A model generated the notes under the pieces. That model saw nothing but the letters and a program-made list of their open reading frames with translations, was not told the origin of the DNA and did no database searches. 64,000 nucleotides of DNA from Bryum argenteum (lineage: Eukaryota; Streptophyta; Bryopsida; Bryales; Bryaceae). Location of the stretch: contig CM073329.1 of the NCBI GenBank assembly GCA_037043015.1, positions 10,928,648 to 10,992,647 of the forward strand, in the 5' to 3' direction. The position numbers and the translations under genes are program-made. Position 1 is the first letter of the stretch. The number at the start of each line of letters is the position of its first letter. Below are positions 57,709 through 64,000 of this stretch, one piece after another.

Positions 57709-60700
57709 ATGAGCACCACCACGGGCAGCAGCCGAGGGGGCGGCGGTCATGGTGCGTCGGTGGAGATTCCGGCGAGCACCAAGAAAGTGGTGCAGGACCT
57801 GAAGGAGGTCGTGGGCAACAGCGAGGAGGAGATCTATGCCATGCTCAAAGAGTGCAACATGGACCCGAATGAGACCGCTCAGCGTCTGCTCAACCAAGGT
57901 ATCACTCTTTTCCAGCGCGATCGTCGATCGTTGGTGCTTTCTCGTGCGCACCATATTGCGAGAGGTGCATTTGGTCGGTTTGTGGTATTTCCTAGAGCGA
58001 AACTTAGTCTTCAACAATAATGTAGGTTTTATGCGAGGGCTTAGAGCGCTGGTGATAGCGCACTAGTTCGCTCTTGGAAATATGATCAGTAGCACGAGTG
58101 GGACTTCCTGATTGTGTTCATGGTTCCGGAAGAGATGGATACTTCGATTGCGAGGGGAGTTTTAGGTTTCAGCGTTTGAAAAGAGTGTGGCTGGGGTGTA
58201 GTTGCGTTTGCTATGCTGGAGGAGGCTGTGGGTGGAGTGGTTGATATGTGTTTCTTCTTTTTGGTTGATTTTTGCAGGAGGTATTGGAGCCGCACCCTTC
58301 TGCTGTTTGTGAACGTTCTTACCTTTTTATTCTTTGCAGTAGGAGGTAGGGGTGGGCAGGACAGGGGGCGAGGTGAGTGAGTGGACGTGCTAATGTTTGG
58401 TTTGCTTGCGTGTGGTGTGGCAGACCCTTTTCACGAGGTGAAGAGGAAACGCGACAAGAGAAAAGAGGTGAGTGATAGTGGACGTCCCAGGAGAGTCGTT
58501 TCATGGAGGTCCGACAGTGAGGGTGGAAGGCTGGAGGAGTGAAAGTGGTTGCAGTATTGCTGACAGGGTAGTATGGATGATATGGTTGCAGGGAGGGGCA
58601 GCGAAGGAGGTGTCGGATGTGAGGGGGCGACCTGGGAGCGGGGGAAACTACGGAAGGGGAGGCGGACGCAGTGGCGGTGGAAGAGGAAGTTCTCTGCCTC
58701 GGTTCGGTTCGCAGGGTAAGTGTGGGCGGCGTGGAACGGAGTGACGTTGCACGTGTGACTAGGCGCGAGGGTGTATTGTGTTGGGTGAAGTGCTGCAGGG
58801 TTTAGGGTGGAATTTCCAGTATCGTGGTTTTGCTTGTTAAAGAAGATGGCGCTTTGATGCATCTTGTGAAGAGTGATGATTGGTAGTTGATAGGCAACAA
58901 GAGCGAATGTTGGTTTAGGCGTAAGGGATTGATGTTGGAGTCTGTGAGCTACGGCTTTCGGAGGCTTATCGTTTTGGAGATTCTGTGACGGGTTTCTCAG
59001 ATCAAGGAGCGGGAAGAGGGCGATCGTATGGAAGGGAGAATGGGTCGCGCGGGTCGAGTGCAGTTTCCAACTCGAGTCCTGCAATTGGTGCTGCTAGTGC
59101 CAAGCTATCAGCTGCTGCACCAACGTAAGTTTCGGTGTTGACTGATTTTCTAGCTCAGAAGTGGATTCTGATTCGGCAGCCTGGTGTGCTTTCGTGCGTT
59201 CCTTGGATTGACACGGCTTGACTATGCAATGTACAGGTCGGTGCCGTTGTCCTCACCTGCACAAGCAGCTGCAGCACCGCAAGCTCAGAGTGTGAATTCA
59301 GGAAGTGGTGGGCTGACTGGAGTGGCGAATGGAAGCATTGGTTATGTGAGGCCTGCACCTGCGCCACAAGGGGCATGGGCGTCTGGGCACGGGACGATGG
59401 CGGACTTGTTGAAAGCACGGGCCGCTCCTCCTCCAAGCTTCCCGGCCTTCCCGAGCGCCCAAAGGAATGCGAGCCCGTCCTATCCGGCGGCAGCGCCATC
59501 TGTACAATTAAGTGAAGAAGCTGAGTTTTATTCGTCAACTGCGGATCCAGTGCTGGAGTCATCCGTGGATTCCGGTAACCAACGACCTATCGGGTCGAGT
59601 GCGACGAGCGTAGAAGCAACCTTGGGGTCCGAAGTGGGGGTACAAGATACTTCGCCGGAAGTAAGTTCGGTGCCAGAAGCAGCATCAGCAGCGGAGACAG
59701 CAGATGTAGAGGCGCAGGTTGAGGTGCTTGTGCAGAGAGTGGCGTCGCCGCCCCCTGTGTTTGCGGCAGCAGCGAGTGAAGATGCGAACGTGGAGGAAAG
59801 TACATCAAGCACTGAAAGCGAGCAGCAATCAGGAGGGATCAGTGCACTGGGTGGAAGCCAGTTCAACGGCCGCCCGTTGTATGCACCTCCTCAACAGCCA
59901 GTGGGCACGCAGAAAGGTAAGGATCAAGGGATTGGAGTTGATCGCGGGGATGGAATGTGTTTGGGCACGATGGTATAGTGGGCATGTGACGGAGTGTTTG
60001 GGAGGCGATGATCGACGGCGTTGTATGTGGCGGGACTGAGTAGTGATTGTATGTGGATTTGCAGTTTCAGGAGGCGTGGGGTTAGAGTGGAAGGCGAAGG
60101 CTCCAGGGCTCCAGAGCTCGGATGGTGGTTTGCAGTCCGTAGGCCCCGTGGACCCGACGATGTTGGTGCAGTCTTATCAGGCAATGAGCCTACAGGATGA
60201 CGAGCCGGTGATAATTCCAACTCACTTCCGCGTGCCAGAAGGAGAAAGGTCTCACCTGAGCTTTGGAAGCTTCGGGACGGACTTTAACACTGGGTTCGGT
60301 AGCTTTGGACTGGAGGAGTTGGAGAAGCCGAAGCACGTCGAGACGGTTGCGGCTGAGGAGGATGTTGTGGAGGAGGTTGCTCCCGCGAGGTGAGCAATTC
60401 GGAACTGCTGGACTTCTTGTTATGTGTTCCTTGTGATGGTATAAGAGTACATTCTGGTCTGAACACATTGGACGTTTCTCAGACGGGTGAGTGGTTATTG
60501 GCGAGAGTTTATGTTTTCTTTCCATAGTGATCTTTAATGGAGGCCGTACTGGTCGGGTGGGTGCAGCGTGGAAACTCAAGTGGAGATGGGACAGTCTTAC
60601 GGACATCAGCAAGGGTCGGCAGCGGCGGAGGACATGAGTGGGAGCTTGGAGACATCATCTGTAGCTCACCAGGCTCCGCTAGTTACAACGCAGGAGCAGC

Positions 60701-62374
60701 ACAACAAGGCAGATGCGGGAGTGCAGCAGAGCCCAAATTACTATTTGGGAGGGGGAGCGTCGAACTACCCTGGGTTCGGGCTACAGATGCCGCAGATGCC
60801 GAGCGGGCAGTACGGTTACGAGCAAGCTGAGTCGCAGGGCCAGGATGTGTCTCGAATTCCGAGCATGATGGTATGCGTTTGAACTGACAGTTGTGGTTGT
60901 TTGAGTTCTCTTGTGGCTCTGGTCATTGAAATTTGTTCTGTTTGCCTCTATAAGTATAGAAAGTGTTCAGTATAGAAAATGCAGACTTTGCAATTGTATG
61001 GGGGACTGGCCTCTGGGAGTTGTGGATAGATTGTGTGGGCATGTTTTGATGAGACTGTGGGTTGGTGATGCAGCCGGCGTATGACCCAACGACCAGTTTC
61101 TACACTTCGGCGTTCCGTGGGCAAGACGCGGATCGGCTGTATCCTCCATATGTGGCTACTAATGCAAGCAGCAAGTACGGTGGGAACGTTGGCTTGATGT
61201 CCGCTTCTTCTGTGCCATCATCTCAGGAGGTGAGTATGAGTTTCGGCAGATTTGCGGTGATGTCGTTTGAGGGCCGTCTGGGCGATGGGGTTCTGATCAT
61301 CTCAATGCGGGTGGTTTCTATTCAGGGGGTGAGCCAGATGATCGTGTCGTCAGGGCCGAGCGCCGCGCCGAGTTTGCAGGCGGGAAGCAACGTGCAGAGC
61401 GCACAGTCGATGCCTCAGCAGGTTGTGCCGACGATGCATTACGCGCAGCAGCCACACTCAGTGCAGTATGGTGGAAATTACATGCAGTATCAGTACATGC
61501 CTCAATCGTATCCCTACATGCAGCCTCCGTACGCACACATGTATAACTCTAGCAACAGCGGGTACGTCCAGCCACCTGCTGGGTCCAGCTACCAACCGCC
61601 GGCAGGGTCGAGTTATCAGCCACCTGCCGGGTCGAGTTACCAGCCACCGGCAGGGTCGAGTTATCCTCCAGCGGGAGGGTCTTCGTATCCCAGCGCTGGA
61701 ACGGCTGCGGTGAAGTTTCCGATGCCTCAGTACAAGCCAGTGGCGGGGGTCGGAAGTGCGCCACACTCTGCACCCGGAATAGGGTACGGTGGATACACAA
61801 CTACGGCTTCCGGGTATGCTTCGAATCCTGCGGCGGTGTCGACGGGCAACGCGTCCGGGTACGAGGACGTGAGCACATCGCATTATAAGGACAGCACTCT
61901 GTACATCCCCGGCCAGCAGGTGAGTTATTAGAGGTGTATTTCGGCACATTGAACGTATCACGTGAGGGAGCTTGGTATCAATGTTGATCTTCAGAAGATG
62001 GTTGATAGTAACGGTGGTGGGTTTGAGTGCAGCCGGGAGATAGCTCGGCGGTGTGGATCCAGACGCCGATGGGCCGGGAAATGGGACCGTCGGGAGGTAT
62101 GCAGGCGAGCTCGTACTACAACTTGGCGAGCCAAGGGCAGCACAGCGGTTATGCTCACACCCAGCAACCGACGCTCGGGCATGGACACGGGCACCAGCAC
62201 CCGAACGCCGCGTACGCGAACTTGTATCATCCTTCGCAGGCTGCACCAGCTGCGAGCCACCAGATGCTCCAACAGCCGCAAGGCATGGGAGGGGGAGCGG
62301 GCAACACGCAAGGCGGAGCATACCAGCAGCAAACACAACGGACGCAGCAGACGTGGAACAACTCCAACTACTAG
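57709..62374 (+). CDS. GBF-interacting protein 1-like (GIP1/DUF1296), 10 exons
   Basis: A plant-specific nuclear or cytoplasmic cofactor; Arabidopsis GIP1 binds bZIP G-box factors (GBF3) and raises their DNA binding. Exons: 57709-57898, 58424-58467, 58592-58715, 59001-59124, 59237-59916, 60065-60389, 60567-60870, 61074-61229, 61326-61919 and 62033-62374, all in phase, 960 residues. Residues about 20-70 are the GIP1_N domain, a UBA/CUE-like three-helix fold: IPASTKKVVQDLKEVV, EEIYAMLKECNMDPNETAQ, LLNQ joined across the intron to DPFHEVKRKRDKRKE. An RGG-like Gly-Arg region follows (about 80-160). The family's VIIPTHFRVPEGERSHLSFG block lies near residue 440. The C-terminal half is disordered, Gln-, Tyr-, Ser- and Pro-rich, and typical of proteins that condense. 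ATG 57709 was chosen because GIP1_N follows directly. Symbol left blank because paralogues exist in plants. Confidence 0.93.
61571..61690 (+). repeat. In-frame 24-bp tandem repeat coding PPAGSSYQ
   Basis: Five copies of the eight-residue unit PPAGSSYQ (the last ones ending YP) in exon 9 of the GIP1-like gene, in its disordered C-terminal part. Nearly identical units point to recent slippage, so length may vary between individuals. Confidence 0.85.
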
Positions 62375-63190
62375 CGCGAAGTAGAGTTGCTTTGCTGGTG
62401 GGGAGAAGTGAGGGTTGGGTGTTGTAGTGCAGTAATTTTATAGAACGCCATGTTCGTGGAGCAGAGCGAAGTCGCGAGAGATTGCATGGAGGCTGCTGCG
62501 GGCAATGGGGTTCTTGATGAGTAGGCAGGTAGATTAGGCCAGGCCATGAGGGGGTCTAAGAGGAGTGTAAATACAAGTTTGACGAAAACGGTAGGGGATG
62601 CGAGGGGCAGAGCGCCGGCGCATTCAACCAACTCGACGACGTCAGCTTGTCGTGTGTCGAGCCTATTCGTTTTGGCAGTTCTTGGGATGCCTCTGTTTCA
62701 TAATTTTAATTGGTAGAGTTAGGTTTGGCTCTTTTTCACCTCGACATACGTTGGTCCTATAAATTTTCAAGTTCATGAGTTTTGGCCTGTTTTGACTGGT
62801 TTGAGGTTACATCTTGCGCCTCTCTCTGTGTTCAGGTTGTCGGTTGCGATTTGGGTGTGTTGTTTCTCGAATGTTTGCTTTTGCTCTCTTCAACTGCTGA
62901 TGGTGAAGTTGAGGGGTGAAGTGACGATTTTGCGGCTGGGTGCTATATGGTTTTCTGTTTAGATTTGTGGCAACATGCAGATTTGTATTCGAAGAGGTTG
63001 GTAGAGTTGGCGGTACGGTCTGTGATGGGCGAAGTCCACTTAACTACAGTAGTGGTGATACTTTTTGGGACTGTGAGACGAAAGTTGTGCATGGGGAGTC
63101 AAATTTGTGAGAGGGAATGCAAGTGTGATTGTGGAGGCCGAAGGTTTTGAAGAGGAGCTCATGTTAGTAAAGGTCAGGTCGTGCATGCAT
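62375..63190. other. 3' UTR and downstream flank of the GIP1-like gene
   Basis: The sequence stays GC-balanced for about 700 bp after the stop, longer than usual for intergenic DNA here, which suggests a long 3' UTR. No other gene is supported. Confidence 0.4.
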
Positions 63191-63919
63191 TTAACCGAAG
63201 TAACCCTCAAAACTGCCGTCTTTCTCAAAACTGCCCTCTTTCATTGCAAGGTGCAAATTTTGAACTTTTGATGTATTTCTGAGTATTTGACCATAAGATC
63301 TAGTACAAAACTTGTATGTGCATATGCATGTCAAGTTTTAAATTCAAATTCCTTACCAATTAATTGGAAAAAAGTATTGGAAAAAAGTATTTTTTGCTAT
63401 TTGGGAGAGGGGTAAGTAGTTTGTTGAAGGCCGAAAAAACCATTTTTGGTAGAAACTTTGATATGGGTTCTAGGTGGGTTAGGAACATGTTTATGCAATT
63501 TTTACCCTCATGGGACCTATAAAACTCAAAGAAATGCTTGATTATTCACATGGAGGTATGCTGAAATTCAACTACAAAGGTTGATCTTTGACAATAAAAA
63601 TGGCATGTGAAGAATAAATGGATTGAAAATCCAAATGGTGAGATTATGCGTTGAAATTTTATGTACATGAACTATAAAAAACAAAACTTGAGAAAAAGTA
63701 AAATTTTGATGAATTTTTGGATTTTATGCAATTCAATTGATTTTGGGCGGAATTTGAGAATAATAAGCATTTAAATCATGTTGGCCAGTTTTGGGCAGTT
63801 TTCAAATAGTATTTTCAAACTTTGACAGTGAATATTTCCTAAAGTTTGAGGAATTTAAAGGCACAAAAGGATTTTTAGGAAATGTATGAACTCTACAACG
63901 AGTCAACTATAGGGGTTGA
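63191..63919. mobile_element. TTAA-type element, subfamily T3, worn ends
   Basis: The left end lies at TTAACCGAAGTAACCCTCAA (63191 or 63200) and the right end at AACTATAGGGGTTGA. The interior follows 55208-56042 (TTGCAAGGTGCAAATTTTGA, TTCACATGGAGGTATGC). Non-coding. Confidence 0.55.
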
Positions 63920-64000
63920 ATTTTGACGACTCTCTAAGAAGACTTGTTCCCAAGGTGTGGAGAAATTCAATGACGTTGGGCTCTTTAAGATTTTGTATCT

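Noticed and set aside
58431-59084. 217-residue frame on the minus strand
   Set aside because: It runs across introns and exons of the GIP1-like gene, is Pro/Ser/His-rich and matches no family.
61458-62336. 292-residue frame on the minus strand
   Set aside because: It is antisense to exons 9 and 10 of the GIP1-like gene, whose codons, splice phases and family motifs explain the region.
1-64000. tRNA or rRNA genes
   Set aside because: No intact cloverleaf or rRNA core sequence was seen; the tRNA-like boxes near 9500 belong to a SINE.

Overview
The window is nuclear DNA of a land plant. Five intact-looking host genes have plant-type spliced exons (GT..AG introns, mostly about 80-450 bp) and encode plant families: a peroxisomal polyamine oxidase, a mitoferrin-type mitochondrial carrier, an STP-type sugar/H+ symporter, plastid ribosomal protein L24 and a GIP1/DUF1296 protein. 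Exons are GC-balanced. The DNA between genes is AT-rich and full of small DNA transposons, which suggests a medium or large genome. I cannot name the species; a seed-free plant is possible but not shown.

Layout. 1-1970: upstream of the first gene, with an inverted-repeat element and a GC-rich block. 1972-6481: polyamine oxidase, 11 exons, C-terminal SRL peroxisome signal. 6482-26170: 20 kb of repeats, including tRNA-derived SINEs, many short elements that end in TTAA and CCCCTAA, CACTA, Harbinger and Stowaway MITEs, and two units (A, B) of an unrecognised gene-like repeat on the minus strand. 26528-29603: mitoferrin-like carrier, 3 exons. 29604-36050: repeats. 36181-38168: sugar transporter, 3 exons. 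38330-41475: decayed host-gene copies (an LRR receptor-like relic and an intronless, broken lariat-debranching-enzyme copy). 41946-43606: plastid L24, 4 exons. 43877-53765: four more units (C-F) of the gene-like repeat on the plus strand. 53766-57400: repeats. 57709-62374: GIP1-like gene, 10 exons. 62375-64000: 3' flank and another TTAA element.

The five host genes look like unrelated housekeeping or transport functions (polyamine back-conversion, mitochondrial iron import, hexose uptake, plastid translation, transcription-factor cofactor). Nothing suggests they form a cluster or pathway.

The two most unusual signals are in the repeats. First, at least nine short elements share TTAA target duplications and TTAACCCCTAA-type inverted termini, the signature of piggyBac-type transposons. 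One composite insertion can be compared with its near-empty site in a paralogous unit. Second, a multi-module gene-like unit is present at least six times in two inverted blocks about 20 kb apart. It has a conserved MAKI start, 24- or 27-bp in-frame tandem arrays open on both strands, and a conserved helix-like module. I do not recognise the protein.
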